Notes: generated by a model not told the origin, from the letters alone. DNA of 64,000 nt from Lachnospiraceae bacterium 10-1 (GCA_000403495.2 KE159819.1:118066-182065); one strand, 5' to 3'; positions 1 through 8,482 are shown, numbered from the stretch's first letter. Numbers and translations are program-made.

Positions 1-31
1 CCAGTTCTTTTAATAGTTCATTTAATTCCAT
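1..31 (-). CDS. 5' end of a divergent gene, product unknown
   Basis: An ATG on the minus strand at 31 opens a frame (MELNELLKEL...) that runs off the left edge of the window. A weak GGGTGA lies just upstream on that strand, about 6-11 nt from the ATG. Only ten codons are visible, so neither product nor even coding status is secure. It would be divergent from ispE and share the upstream region at about 32-251. Confidence 0.3.
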   Translation of the reverse strand, partial: MELNELLKEL

Positions 32-81
32 ATCATTCACCCATTTTATGATAACATAATAAAACAGGTTATTCAACTAAC

Positions 82-221
82 TTGACAAAGAGCCATTGTT
101 TTTTATAGATGGATATACTTAAAGACCAGTATTTACGCAGGATAAAAGAAAAAAGACAATGCGTCACAACCATTGACAGAAAACCATTTCATGTATTAAA
201 ATAAGTACAATCCTATGTATA
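82..221 (+). promoter_or_regulatory. candidate promoter region of ispE
   Basis: TTGACA at 82-87 is followed after 16 nt by TATAGA. A second TTGACA lies at 173-178, and a TATAAT at 216-221 sits close to the gene. Which of these is used cannot be decided by eye. Confidence 0.3.
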
Positions 222-251
222 ATGTATACAAAAGAATTTGGAGGACGTCTT

Positions 252-1127
252 ATGGAGCGTATTGTAAGAAAGGCTTATGCCAAGATAAACCTGGGGCTGG
301 ATGTACTTAAGAAGCGTCCGGACGGATACCATGAAATGAAAATGATTATGCAGACGGTGGGGATTTATGATGTTTTGACTTTTCAAAAAAGCGGCAGCAG
401 GGCAAAAGAACCGGAGATTATTATTTCTCTTGATAATGCTGAACTGCCTTCTGATAAAAATAATCTGATTTACAAGGCGGCGCGGCTTATTATGGAGACT
501 TATGACATTCAGGAAGGGGTGGAAATCACGCTCAATAAGAATATCCCCATTGCCGCAGGCATGGCAGGGGGAAGCACCGACGCGGCAGCAGTCTTTCATG
601 GATTCAATGAATTGTTTGGTCTTTCTATGAGTTTCGAGGACATGAAAAGGCTGGGAGTAAAGATTGGTGCGGATGTACCTTACTGCATTGAAGGGGGAAC
701 AGCGCTTTCAGAAGGAATCGGAGAAATATTAACGCCCCTTCCTGCCCCGCCTGAGGCTGTTTTATTAATTGCAAAGCCGGATATTAATGTTTCTACCAAA
801 TTTGTATTTGAAAACCTCCATGCGGATAAACTTAAAAGTCATCCTGACATTGACGGGATGGCGCAGGCAATTAGGCAGGGTGATTTGAAAGGAATCACGG
901 AGAGAATGGGGAACGTGCTGGAAACGGTGACAGTAAAGGAATATCCGATAATTGACCAGATCAAAGAGGAAATGAAAAAAAGTGGTGCGGAAAATGCACT
1001 TATGAGCGGCAGTGGTCCTACAGTGTTTGGAATTTTTAAGGAAAGAGGGGCAGCCAGAGAATGTTTTGAGGCTTTGAAGAAACAGGGACTGGCAAAACAG
1101 ATTTTTGTCACAGAGTTTGTACAGTGA
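252..1127 (+). CDS. ispE: 4-diphosphocytidyl-2-C-methyl-D-erythritol kinase
   Basis: This cytoplasmic GHMP-family kinase phosphorylates CDP-methylerythritol in the non-mevalonate (MEP) isoprenoid pathway. The N-terminus (AYAKINLGLDV) is typical of IspE. The glycine-rich GHMP ATP loop PIAAGMAGGSTDAAA lies at about residues 93-107, and the C-terminal MSGSGPTVFG motif is present. Its 291 residues match the family. The start at 252 is chosen over an in-frame ATG at 222 because GGAGG at 239-243 is well placed for 252 and conservation begins there. The FadR-type regulator gene follows after 30 nt, a common clostridial arrangement. Confidence 0.96.
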   Translation: MERIVRKAYAKINLGLDVLKKRPDGYHEMKMIMQTVGIYDVLTFQKSGSRAKEPEIIISLDNAELPSDKNNLIYKAARLIMETYDIQEGVEITLNKNIPIAAGMAGGSTDAAAVFHGFNELFGLSMSFEDMKRLGVKIGADVPYCIEGGTALSEGIGEILTPLPAPPEAVLLIAKPDINVSTKFVFENLHADKLKSHPDIDGMAQAIRQGDLKGITERMGNVLETVTVKEYPIIDQIKEEMKKSGAENALMSGSGPTVFGIFKERGAARECFEALKKQGLAKQIFVTEFVQ

Positions 1128-1157
1128 CAAGAAGCAAAAAGGGCATGGAGGATTAAT

Positions 1158-1856
1158 ATGGGAGAACAGTTTCAAATAGATATGAATGATTTTTTACCCC
1201 TTCGTGATGTGGTTTTTAATACCCTTCGAAAAGCAATTCTTACAGGCCAGTTAAAGCCAGGAGAGCGGTTGATGGAGGTTCATCTTGCCAATCAATTAGG
1301 TGTCAGCCGAACGCCCATCAGAGAGGCGATCAGAAAACTGGAACTGGAAGGACTGGTTATTATGGTGCCAAGGCGGGGAGCGGAAGTGGCCAGAATCACC
1401 GAAAAGAGTTTACGGGATGTGCTGGAGGTGCGCCGTGCACTGGATGCCTTAAGCGTAGAACTTGCCTGTGAAAGGATTACGCAGGCAGACATAGAAAGAT
1501 TGTTTCAGGCGTGTCAGGAATTTGAAAATGCTGCCGGCAGGGAGGACGCATCGGTGACTGCCAGGGCAGATGTGGCCCTTCATGACATTATTGTGGAAGC
1601 CACAGGAAATAAGCGCCTGCAGCAATTGATGAATAATTTGTCCGAACAGATGTATAGATATCGTTTTGTTTACATAAAAGAAGAAAGTCAGCATGATACT
1701 CTGATTGCCGAACACAGGGAAATCTATGAAAGTATTGCCACAAGAGATAAGGAGCGGGCGGCCAGGGCAGCCAGTATCCATATTGACAATCAGGAAAAAT
1801 CCATTATCAGGCAGATCCGCCTTGAAAATGAAAGTATATTGAATAAGCGTTTGTAA
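1158..1856 (+). CDS. GntR-family regulator, FadR subfamily (FCD domain)
   Basis: DNA-binding transcription factor of 232 residues. A winged helix-turn-helix fills about residues 10-75, with the recognition segment LGVSRTPIREAIRKLELEGLV. An all-helical FCD ligand domain follows, with the usual metal-site pattern (Asp in ALHDIIVEATGN, His in AEHREIYESI, His in ASIHIDNQ). FCD regulators usually sense carboxylates or sugar acids through a bound metal. It lies 30 nt after ispE and is probably co-transcribed, but its own targets are not evident here; next to ispE and murI it may act elsewhere. Family is certain, ligand unknown. Confidence 0.9.
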   Translation: MGEQFQIDMNDFLPLRDVVFNTLRKAILTGQLKPGERLMEVHLANQLGVSRTPIREAIRKLELEGLVIMVPRRGAEVARITEKSLRDVLEVRRALDALSVELACERITQADIERLFQACQEFENAAGREDASVTARADVALHDIIVEATGNKRLQQLMNNLSEQMYRYRFVYIKEESQHDTLIAEHREIYESIATRDKERAARAASIHIDNQEKSIIRQIRLENESILNKRL

Positions 1857-1933
1857 AAAGGCAACACTCTTATCATAAAGAACTGCCATGAAAAATTGTT
1901 ATGAGGCAGGAACGGGAAAGGTAAGAGTTTGTA

Positions 1934-2224
1934 ATGAGAAAAATATATGAAACTGCTGTAATACTGATTGGAACCCTGGGATGGTGGGGATTTGTATATC
2001 CTGAGCTGTGTCTTACGCAGGACGCATATGAGCAGGAAAGCGAAGCACAAACCAATGATTGGGAAGAGGGAGACATTAAGGAACAGGGTGCTCAGGTTAA
2101 GGAGAGCGGCCAGGGAGGAAATTTCTGGGAGGATGGCTTTAAAGTTGGCGAACTTTGTATAAAAAGCAGGGCAGCAGAATATGTATATCAGGTAAAAGAA
2201 AAAGAAATACCAGAAAAGGAATAA
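1934..2224 (+). CDS. small exported or membrane-anchored hypothetical protein
   Basis: This 96-residue protein has a short charged N-terminus, a hydrophobic stretch at about residues 8-26 (AVILIGTLGWWGFVYPELC) and a long, acidic, Glu-rich polar tail. That points to a signal peptide or single anchor with an extracytoplasmic tail. No known domain is recognised. It ends 4 nt before murI, so the two are probably translated together, and it may be an envelope protein linked to peptidoglycan precursor supply. The upstream ribosome site is poor (AAAGG about 13 nt before the ATG), so expression is less sure than for its neighbours. Confidence 0.6.
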   Translation: MRKIYETAVILIGTLGWWGFVYPELCLTQDAYEQESEAQTNDWEEGDIKEQGAQVKESGQGGNFWEDGFKVGELCIKSRAAEYVYQVKEKEIPEKE

Positions 2225-2228
2225 ATTT

Positions 2229-3050
2229 ATGAAAAATAAGAGCGCACCAATTGGGGTTTTTGATTCCGGAGTGGGAGGGCTTACGGTAGCCAGAGAGATT
2301 ATGCGCCAGCTTCCCAATGAAAAAGTGGTTTATTTCGGCGATACTGCCCGGGTACCTTATGGTAATAAATCTAAGGAGACAGTAACCAGATATTCCAGGC
2401 AGATTGTCCGCTTCCTGCTGAGTCAGGAGGTAAAGACCATTGTGATTGCCTGTAATACCGCCAGTGCTTATGCGCTGGATGAAATTGAAAAGGAAGTGGA
2501 TATTCCTGTCATCGGGGTAGTAAAGCCGGGAGCGGCAGTTGCAGTACAGGCTACTTCCAATGGGAAAATCGGCGTAATCGCTACGGAAGGAACTATTGGA
2601 AGTAAAATCTACTCTAAGTACATAAATGAAATTGATCCTTCTGCAAGTGTTGTGGGAAAAGCGTGTCCTTTGTTTGTTCCATTGGTGGAGGAAGGACTTT
2701 GGCAGGATCCGGTAACCGATGAAATTGCAAAAAGATATCTGACGGAGCTGATTGATATTGGAATTGACACATTGATATTAGGCTGCACACATTATCCATT
2801 AATTCGTTCCACCTTAGGGCGTATTATGGGAGAAGGAGTTACGCTGGTAAATCCTGCCTATGAGACTGCAAGGGAACTGAAAGGGCTGCTCGAGAAAGAA
2901 GATCTGTTAAATAGCCAGGCGGCAAAGCTGGGGGACAATAAATATCGTTTTTATGTGAGCGACGCTGCCGAAAAATTTAAAGGATTTGCTAATTCCATCA
3001 TTAAATATGGAATCTTGTCTGCCAAGACCATTAAGATAGAGGAGTATTAA
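2229..3050 (+). CDS. murI: glutamate racemase
   Basis: Cofactor-independent racemase making D-glutamate for the peptidoglycan stem peptide, cytoplasmic. The start motif GVFDSGVGGLTV (about residues 9-20) and both catalytic cysteines are present: ACNTASA near residue 76 and GCTHYPL near residue 186. The length of 273 is normal. AAAAGGA lies upstream of the ATG. It is followed 6 nt later by the DUF1934 gene, so murI and DUF1934 are probably one operon. Confidence 0.96.
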   Translation: MKNKSAPIGVFDSGVGGLTVAREIMRQLPNEKVVYFGDTARVPYGNKSKETVTRYSRQIVRFLLSQEVKTIVIACNTASAYALDEIEKEVDIPVIGVVKPGAAVAVQATSNGKIGVIATEGTIGSKIYSKYINEIDPSASVVGKACPLFVPLVEEGLWQDPVTDEIAKRYLTELIDIGIDTLILGCTHYPLIRSTLGRIMGEGVTLVNPAYETARELKGLLEKEDLLNSQAAKLGDNKYRFYVSDAAEKFKGFANSIIKYGILSAKTIKIEEY

Positions 3051-3056
3051 ATTGAT

Positions 3057-3497
3057 ATGACAAAAGATGTGTTTTTGTCCCTGAAGGGACTTCAAATGGA
3101 AAGCAGTGAGGATGCACAGGAGATGGAAACCATTACTCCGGCAGATTATTACCGGAAGAAAGACAGCCATTATGTGATCTATGATGAGATGACGGAGGGT
3201 TTTAAAGAGGTTACGAAAAATGTAATCAAGTTTAAGGACTCTTATCTTGAGGTAACCAAAAAGGGATTAATTAATGTACATATGGTCTTTGAAAAAAATA
3301 AAAAGAACATGACAAGTTATATGACTCCTTATGGAAATATTTTGATCGGGATAGATACGGAAGCTATTTCTTTAGAGGAAAAGGAGGATCAGATCAGACT
3401 TGAAGTAGCGTATTCCCTGGATGCAAATTATCAGCATCTTGCAGACTGCAAAATTGAATTAGAATTAAGATCCAGGGAAAACGGTATTTTCTTTTGA
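3057..3497 (+). CDS. DUF1934 family beta-barrel protein
   Basis: A 146-residue cytoplasmic protein matching the DUF1934 (YwiB-like) family by overall pattern. There is no signal peptide, strands alternate, and a segment reads MTPYGNILIGIDT followed by LEVAYSLDAN, typical of its calycin-like barrel. Molecular function is not established for the family. It starts 6 nt after murI and ends just before a pair of tandem 39-nt palindromic repeats that separate it from the convergent gene at 3579. Confidence 0.8.
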   Translation: MTKDVFLSLKGLQMESSEDAQEMETITPADYYRKKDSHYVIYDEMTEGFKEVTKNVIKFKDSYLEVTKKGLINVHMVFEKNKKNMTSYMTPYGNILIGIDTEAISLEEKEDQIRLEVAYSLDANYQHLADCKIELELRSRENGIFF

Positions 3498-3499
3498 AT

Positions 3500-3577
3500 A
3501 ACATAAGGATGGCTGGCAAAGCCTGGCATCCGTTGTTTAACATAAGGGCAATTCGCGTAGCGTGCTGCCCGTTGTTT
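3500..3577. repeat. two tandem copies of a 39-nt palindromic repeat
   Basis: Two units of exactly 39 nt lie head to tail, at 3500-3538 and 3539-3577. Both begin AACATAAGG and both end CCGTTGTTT, with the arms able to pair (AACATAAGGGCA against TGCCCGTTGTTT in unit 2). The interiors differ. The array fills the whole gap between two convergent genes, 2 nt after one stop codon and 1 nt before the other, where it could also act as a bidirectional terminator. Related units lie at 15888-15926 and 27218-27256. Confidence 0.75.
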
Positions 3578-3578
3578 G

Positions 3579-4052
3579 TTATTTTACAGGCTTTGCGCCG
3601 GCTTTTTCCTGAGCACTTTCAAGGGCACGCTTAAAGAAGCCTTTTTTCTTTGCAGGCGCCTGGATGGGTTTGCCATGAAGCCCCTTCACATCTGTAATAT
3701 AAATGCCGCTTATAACCGCTTTTACTTCTTTCTTAACAGGAACAGAATCAAAAATCTTTTCTTCGCATACGAGAGAGAGGATTTGAGGTCCTATTTTTGC
3801 TTTAACGATAGGAAGCTTGGCGCGGCGCATCAGCTTGGGGGCCTGAGCCATAACTGCCTGGGGCAGGCCAGCATCTTTCATTTTCATGCGTTTCTTATCT
3901 ATGACCAGCATGGACACCGTCTGCTTCATGGCGTCGATCTGCTGCTGCTGTTCATTCTGACGTTTCTGCGCTTTTTTACCAAGGAAATATAATACAACTA
4001 AAAGAATGACTAAAACTGCAAGAATAATGGATAAAACAATAGCTACTTTCAC
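3579..4052 (-). CDS. membrane-anchored hypothetical protein
   Basis: A 157-residue protein with one N-terminal transmembrane segment (about residues 3-25), then a short Gln-rich linker and a basic soluble domain ending in a Lys/Ala-rich tail. It starts at GTG (4052), preceded on the minus strand by a strong GGAGG 6 nt away. The orientation is N-terminus in the membrane; no known domain is recognised. It is transcribed alone and is convergent with the murI operon. Confidence 0.7.
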   Translation of the reverse strand: MKVAIVLSIILAVLVILLVVLYFLGKKAQKRQNEQQQQIDAMKQTVSMLVIDKKRMKMKDAGLPQAVMAQAPKLMRRAKLPIVKAKIGPQILSLVCEEKIFDSVPVKKEVKAVISGIYITDVKGLHGKPIQAPAKKKGFFKRALESAQEKAGAKPVK

Positions 4053-4150
4053 AATAAACCTCCCTGCTGCCCTGGTATGAGAATTTGACGAATCAGCGGC
4101 AACACAAGATTTATTTTAGCATTTCCGGGGAAAATAGGCAAGGGGTTTCA

Positions 4151-4179
4151 TTGAATTATGGAAAGGCTTGGTATATAAT
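4151..4179 (+). promoter_or_regulatory. sigma-A promoter of the PPIase lipoprotein gene
   Basis: TTGAAT (4151-4156), a 17-nt spacer, then a perfect TATAAT (4174-4179). Downstream, at about 4234-4262, the 12-mer GGTATAAAAATA occurs twice, directly ahead of the ribosome site AAGGAGA. The significance of this repeat is unknown. Confidence 0.65.
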
Positions 4180-4282
4180 TATTAAATAAAAATGAAAATG
4201 TGTTTCTGATGCTTTTGCTTTGCCGGATTTTATGGTATAAAAATACTTGTGGTATAAAAATAAAAGGAGATTAGATATTATA

Positions 4283-5485
4283 ATGGATTATTTAATAAAA
4301 AGAAGTTTTGCGGTGATAGTATTATCTGTGATGCTGGCAGGAGCGCTCAGCGCATGCGGCAGTAAAAGTGCGGATGATACCGCTTTGACAGATGCAAATG
4401 AATCAGGGGAAGAAGGACAGCAGGAGGCTGCAGATACCGATACTTTGACACAGGAAGGCAGCGTTGAAAATGGTGCGGTAAATCCGGCAAAAGAGAATGG
4501 TCCCAAGTACCTTTCGGACTATAGGGCAGGCGATTATGTTACACTGGGAGAATATAAGGGTGTGGAAATAAATGCCGATGAATTTCTACAGCAATGGATT
4601 GACAGTGCATTAGCAGCCGATGCCAAAACAGTGGAAGTAACCGGACGGAGCGTAGAGCTTGGAGATATTGCCAATATTGATTATGAAGGAAAGATGGACG
4701 GTGTGGCTTTTGAAGGGGGCACGGCAGAAGGAACTGATTTGGAGATTGGTTCAGGAAGGTTTATTGAAGGTTTTGAGGAAGGCATTATAGGAATGGAGAT
4801 TGGAGAAACCAGGGACATTCATTTAAACTTTCCTGATCCCTACAAGGGAAATCCGGATCTGTCAGGGGAACCTGTGGTGTTTACGGTTACAGTAAACAGC
4901 ATTACTGCTAAAGAACTTCCGGTTCTTACGGATGAATATGTAGCAGGTCTTGGCTCAGAGGATTACAGTACAGTGGAGGAATATAAGAGTTATATGTATG
5001 ACCTTATGCTGAGTCAGGAGGATTTTAACACCCAAAAGGCAAATGCTGCCATAGAATCAGCAAAGGAAAATGCGGTGTTTCAGGACATGCCGGAAGGAAT
5101 GCTGAACCGTATGTATGATAATCTGCTTAACACAGCCGCCGCATATGCTTATATGAATGGTATGGACGTAGGGCAGTATACGGCATATGTATACGGCGGT
5201 TCGCCCGATTCCTATGAAACGGTACTGATGGATCAGGCAAATATGATGGCCCAGCATTATATATTGATGGGAGCAATTGCTGAGCAGGAGGGAATTGAAG
5301 TAACGGATGAGGAGCTGGAAGAGAGTATTTCCGCGGAAGCATCCGGATATGCAGCTTATGGATATGAAAGCGAAGAGGCATATAAAGCTGCAATTGACAA
5401 GGAAGCATACAGGGAGTATCTGCTGGTGGAAAAGACAGTGGGATTTTTAGGGGAAAGCACAGTACTGCGTGGTGAATACCAGTAG
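4283..5485 (+). CDS. trigger-factor-like FKBP peptidyl-prolyl isomerase lipoprotein
   Basis: Predicted extracytoplasmic foldase, 400 residues. A lipoprotein signal with lipobox LSAC (Cys near residue 25) is followed by an acidic linker. An FKBP-type PPIase domain spans about residues 115-215 (GDIANIDYEGKMDG, GSGRFIEGFEEGI, LNFPDPY), arranged as in trigger factor. A helical trigger-factor-C-like region follows to the end. The start at 4283 is chosen because AAGGAGA sits 12 nt upstream and the signal peptide begins there; an in-frame ATG at 4247 lacks a ribosome site. It is probably anchored outside the membrane and helps secreted proteins fold, and it lies 12 nt before a secreted cell-wall hydrolase. 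Confidence 0.88.
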   Translation: MDYLIKRSFAVIVLSVMLAGALSACGSKSADDTALTDANESGEEGQQEAADTDTLTQEGSVENGAVNPAKENGPKYLSDYRAGDYVTLGEYKGVEINADEFLQQWIDSALAADAKTVEVTGRSVELGDIANIDYEGKMDGVAFEGGTAEGTDLEIGSGRFIEGFEEGIIGMEIGETRDIHLNFPDPYKGNPDLSGEPVVFTVTVNSITAKELPVLTDEYVAGLGSEDYSTVEEYKSYMYDLMLSQEDFNTQKANAAIESAKENAVFQDMPEGMLNRMYDNLLNTAAAYAYMNGMDVGQYTAYVYGGSPDSYETVLMDQANMMAQHYILMGAIAEQEGIEVTDEELEESISAEASGYAAYGYESEEAYKAAIDKEAYREYLLVEKTVGFLGESTVLRGEYQ

Positions 5486-5497
5486 TGGGAAAAGCAA

Positions 5498-6778
5498 ATG
5501 AAAAAAAGAAAAGCAATTTTAGCAGTATTAATTTCATTTATATTGACGATTTTAGTGGTAGAACCGGTATGGGCTACCACTATTTCCGATTTGGAAGACC
5601 AGAAAAGACAGTTGGAGGAAGAAAAGAGACGGGCTGCCGAGTTAAAACAGCAGGAGCAGGAGAAGTACGAGAATGCCTCTGATATTGTAGATTCTATCCA
5701 GTCTGATGTGGATGAGGTGGCGGGTGAAATTGATGAGATTGACGCTGCCCTGGTAGAAACCATTGCCAGTGTGGAATTGATTGAGGAGGAAATTACCGAA
5801 AAGAAAGAACAGATCGAGGAGACTACTAAGGAACTTGAAGAGGCGCAGGCTGTGGAGCAGGAGCAGTATGAGGCAATGAAGCTGCGGATCAAGTTTATGT
5901 ATGAAAAGGGTGATACCACCTACTTGCAGCTTCTTTTGGAAAGCCAGGGCTTTAGCGATATGGTAAATAAGGCGGAGTATATTGAGAAGCTTTATGATTA
6001 TGATAGAAAAAAGCTTCAGGAATATGAGGAAGCAAGGCAGACCGTAGAGCAGCTAAAGGAGCGGCTTGAGGAGGAAATGTCTGAGTTAGAGGCCCAGCAG
6101 CATGAGCTGGAAGAAGAAAAAGAAAGTTTAGAGATTATGCTGGCCGAAAGGCAGGAAGTTTACGATAATTATGAAGTTCAACTTGCCCAGGCAAGACAGG
6201 AGGCAGCAGTTTACAGGGCGAATATAAAAAAGCAGAATGATGAGATCAAAAGACTGGAAACAGAAGCAGCACAAAAGCAGTCACAGATTGATGCGGCGAA
6301 ACAGGCAGAGGAGGAGGCCAGAAGAGCCCAGGAACGGGCATTACAGAATCAGCAGTCGTCCTCTTCCAGTTCGTCTTCAGGCGGCTCTTCTTCTGGCAGC
6401 AATTATGCCTCGGCATCCAGTTATTCAGGGACAGGAAGCAAGGGACAGCAGATTGCCAATTATGCCTGCCAGTTTATAGGAAATCCTTATGTGCCGGGGG
6501 GCACGAGCTTAACCCAGGGAGCGGACTGCTCCGGATTTGTATGGCGGGTATATAAAGATTTCGGGTATAGTGTGCCGAGAACTTCTTATTCTTTAAGAAG
6601 TGCGGGAAGCGAGGTTGCCTATTCCAACGCCCAGCCGGGGGATGTTGTATGTTATGCCGGACATGTTGGTATTTATATCGGCAATGGGCAGATTGTGCAT
6701 GCAAGCACACAGAAAACAGGCATTAAAATTACAAATGCTACTTATAAGCAGATTTTGTCAGTGAGAAGAATTGCGTGA
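5498..6778 (+). CDS. secreted coiled-coil NlpC/P60 peptidoglycan hydrolase
   Basis: A signal peptide (about residues 1-27) is followed by a long Glu/Lys/Gln-rich coiled coil (about 28-280), a Ser-rich linker (about 285-310) and a C-terminal NlpC/P60 cysteine peptidase domain. The catalytic Cys is in GADCSGFV (about residue 344); the His residues are in GHVGIYIG (about 388) and IVHAST. The layout matches PcsB/CwlO-type DL-endopeptidases, which cut peptidoglycan stem peptides and are often controlled by FtsEX through the coiled coil. No FtsEX lies nearby. The gene is 12 nt downstream of the PPIase lipoprotein, probably in the same transcript. Confidence 0.92.
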   Translation: MKKRKAILAVLISFILTILVVEPVWATTISDLEDQKRQLEEEKRRAAELKQQEQEKYENASDIVDSIQSDVDEVAGEIDEIDAALVETIASVELIEEEITEKKEQIEETTKELEEAQAVEQEQYEAMKLRIKFMYEKGDTTYLQLLLESQGFSDMVNKAEYIEKLYDYDRKKLQEYEEARQTVEQLKERLEEEMSELEAQQHELEEEKESLEIMLAERQEVYDNYEVQLAQARQEAAVYRANIKKQNDEIKRLETEAAQKQSQIDAAKQAEEEARRAQERALQNQQSSSSSSSSGGSSSGSNYASASSYSGTGSKGQQIANYACQFIGNPYVPGGTSLTQGADCSGFVWRVYKDFGYSVPRTSYSLRSAGSEVAYSNAQPGDVVCYAGHVGIYIGNGQIVHASTQKTGIKITNATYKQILSVRRIA

Positions 6779-6823
6779 TTTATAAATTAAATGAGAGAAT
6801 AAATTACAGAAATGAGGTTAGTT

Positions 6824-8314
6824 ATGGCAGATTTTGATGAAAAAGATTTAGAGGAAAAAAAGGAAGAACTGAGCGAAGAAGAGACTTCTTTGAAAAAGGA
6901 AAACGAATACGAGGATGTTTGTTTTATATGCAGGCGGCCGGAAAGTAAAGTCGGAAAAATGTTTAAGCTTCCTAACAATATTTCTGTGTGTAATGATTGT
7001 ATGCATAAAACTATGGATACGGTGAGTCAGTTTGATTATCAGGGAATGCTGAATAATCCGGGATTTATGGATGATTTAAATAAAAATTTAAATAACAGCG
7101 GCTACCCTAATATTCGTTTTGTTAACATTGCGGATCTTCAGGGCGAGGGAGGAATTCCCAATAAACAAAAGCTGAAAAAGAAAAAGCCGAAAAAGGAAAA
7201 GGAGCCGGTGCTTGATATTAAAAACATTCCCCCGCCCCATAAGATTAAGGCGCAGCTTGATGATTATGTGATCGGACAGGAACATGCAAAGAAAGTAATT
7301 TCTGTTGCTGTTTATAACCATTATAAGCGTGTTGCTACTGGCACAATGGATGAAATTGAGATTGAAAAATCCAATATGCTTATGATCGGGCCTACCGGAT
7401 GCGGAAAGACTTATTTGGTGAAAACCCTTGCAAGATTACTGGATGTACCCCTTGCCATTGCAGACGCCACTTCACTTACGGAAGCCGGATACATTGGCGA
7501 TGATATTGAAAGCGTGGTATCCAAGCTTTTGGCAGCGGCAGACAATGACGTGGAAAAGGCGGAACGGGGCATTGTATTCATTGACGAGATTGACAAGATC
7601 GCAAAGAAAAAGAATACCACAAGCAGGGATGTAAGCGGAGAGAGCGTGCAGCAGGGAATGCTCCGCCTTTTAGAAGGGGCGGATGTGGAAGTGCCTGTAG
7701 GCGCTAACAGTAAAAATGCTATGGTGCCTCTTGCAACCATCAACACCCGGAACATACTTTTTATCTGCGGCGGTGCTTTTCCTGATCTGGAAGAGATTAT
7801 AAAACAGCGTTTAAAGAAACAGACTTCCATTGGATTTAACGCTGAGCTTAAAGATAAGTTTGACAAAGAAAAAAATATTATAAGCAAGGTGACGGTTGAA
7901 GATCTGAAAAAGTTTGGCATGATACCGGAATTTATAGGACGTCTTCCCATTATTTACACACTGCAGGCACTGGATAAGCCAATGCTGGTAAAGATTTTAA
8001 GAGAGCCTAAGAATGCCATTTTAAAGCAGTATCAAAAATTACTTGAGTTAGATGAGGTAAAGCTTGAATTTGATGATGGCGCTCTTGAAGCAATTGCAGA
8101 GAAAGCGATGAAAAAAGACACCGGAGCAAGAGCACTTCGTGCAATCATTGAGGAATTTATGCTGGATATTATGTATGAGATTCCTAAGGATGATAATATA
8201 GGACGGGTGATTATTACAAGGGAGTATATAGAAGGAACTGGAGGTCCGGTTATTGATATCAGGAGCATCAGCGGGGAAAATCCGGATAAATTAAAAGTAA
8301 TCGAGGAAAAATAA
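6824..8314 (+). CDS. clpX: ClpX-type AAA+ unfoldase with N-terminal zinc finger
   Basis: ATP-dependent unfoldase, 496 residues, longer than typical ClpX (about 420). An acidic/Lys-rich leader comes first, then a C4 zinc finger (CFIC and CNDC, about residues 31-57), a linker with a Lys-rich patch, and the AAA+ core. Walker A is GPTGCGKT (about 188), the pore loop GYIGDD, Walker B IVFIDEID (about 249) and the sensor-1 region NILFICGGAF. A TSIGFN segment matches the ClpP-docking IGF loop, so pairing with ClpP is likely. Start 6824 has AATGAGG upstream; an ATG four codons earlier lacks one. clpP is not adjacent. It could be a second ClpX paralogue. Confidence 0.85.
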   Translation: MADFDEKDLEEKKEELSEEETSLKKENEYEDVCFICRRPESKVGKMFKLPNNISVCNDCMHKTMDTVSQFDYQGMLNNPGFMDDLNKNLNNSGYPNIRFVNIADLQGEGGIPNKQKLKKKKPKKEKEPVLDIKNIPPPHKIKAQLDDYVIGQEHAKKVISVAVYNHYKRVATGTMDEIEIEKSNMLMIGPTGCGKTYLVKTLARLLDVPLAIADATSLTEAGYIGDDIESVVSKLLAAADNDVEKAERGIVFIDEIDKIAKKKNTTSRDVSGESVQQGMLRLLEGADVEVPVGANSKNAMVPLATINTRNILFICGGAFPDLEEIIKQRLKKQTSIGFNAELKDKFDKEKNIISKVTVEDLKKFGMIPEFIGRLPIIYTLQALDKPMLVKILREPKNAILKQYQKLLELDEVKLEFDDGALEAIAEKAMKKDTGARALRAIIEEFMLDIMYEIPKDDNIGRVIITREYIEGTGGPVIDIRSISGENPDKLKVIEEK

Positions 8315-8334
8315 CAGATTTTATCAGTAATTAT

Positions 8335-8379
8335 AATCAGGAAAAATTTCGGAAATGGAAATTTTTCCTGATTTTTTTA
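8335..8379 (+). terminator. rho-independent terminator after clpX
   Basis: A 15-16 bp stem AATCAGGAAAAATTTC / GAAATTTTTCCTGATT with a 7-nt loop is followed by a run of T residues. It separates the clpX transcript from the IclR operon promoter, which begins only 4 nt later. Confidence 0.9.
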
Positions 8380-8382
8380 GTA

Positions 8383-8411
8383 TTGACATTACATTTAGGT
8401 AATGATATATT
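8383..8411 (+). promoter_or_regulatory. sigma-A promoter of the IclR operon
   Basis: Perfect TTGACA (8383-8388), a 17-nt spacer, then TATATT (8406-8411). It lies right after the clpX terminator and upstream of the repeated operator-like sequence at 8426-8457. Confidence 0.8.
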
Positions 8412-8425
8412 AAAGATACAAAAGA

Positions 8426-8457
8426 CGTATATACAAACTATGTTCGTATATACAAAC
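8426..8457. promoter_or_regulatory. candidate IclR operator: 13-nt direct repeat
   Basis: CGTATATACAAAC occurs twice, at 8426-8438 and 8445-8457, start-to-start 19 nt (about two helical turns). The pair lies downstream of the -10 box and 25 nt before the IclR start codon, as expected for autoregulation. Assignment to IclR is an inference from position. Confidence 0.5.
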
Positions 8458-8482
8458 AAATAACACATTTCAGGGGGAAACA

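Noticed and set aside
213-599. Long open frame on the minus strand inside ispE
   Set aside because: It lies entirely against a well-supported gene, has no ribosome site and its translation looks like no protein family.
3576-3992. Plus-strand open frame opposite the 3579-4052 membrane protein
   Set aside because: The minus-strand frame has a strong GGAGG, a good membrane segment and a sensible composition; the plus frame does not.
7411-7950. 179-codon open frame antisense to the ClpX AAA+ core
   Set aside because: Shadow of a highly conserved gene; Ser/Phe-rich with no start signal.
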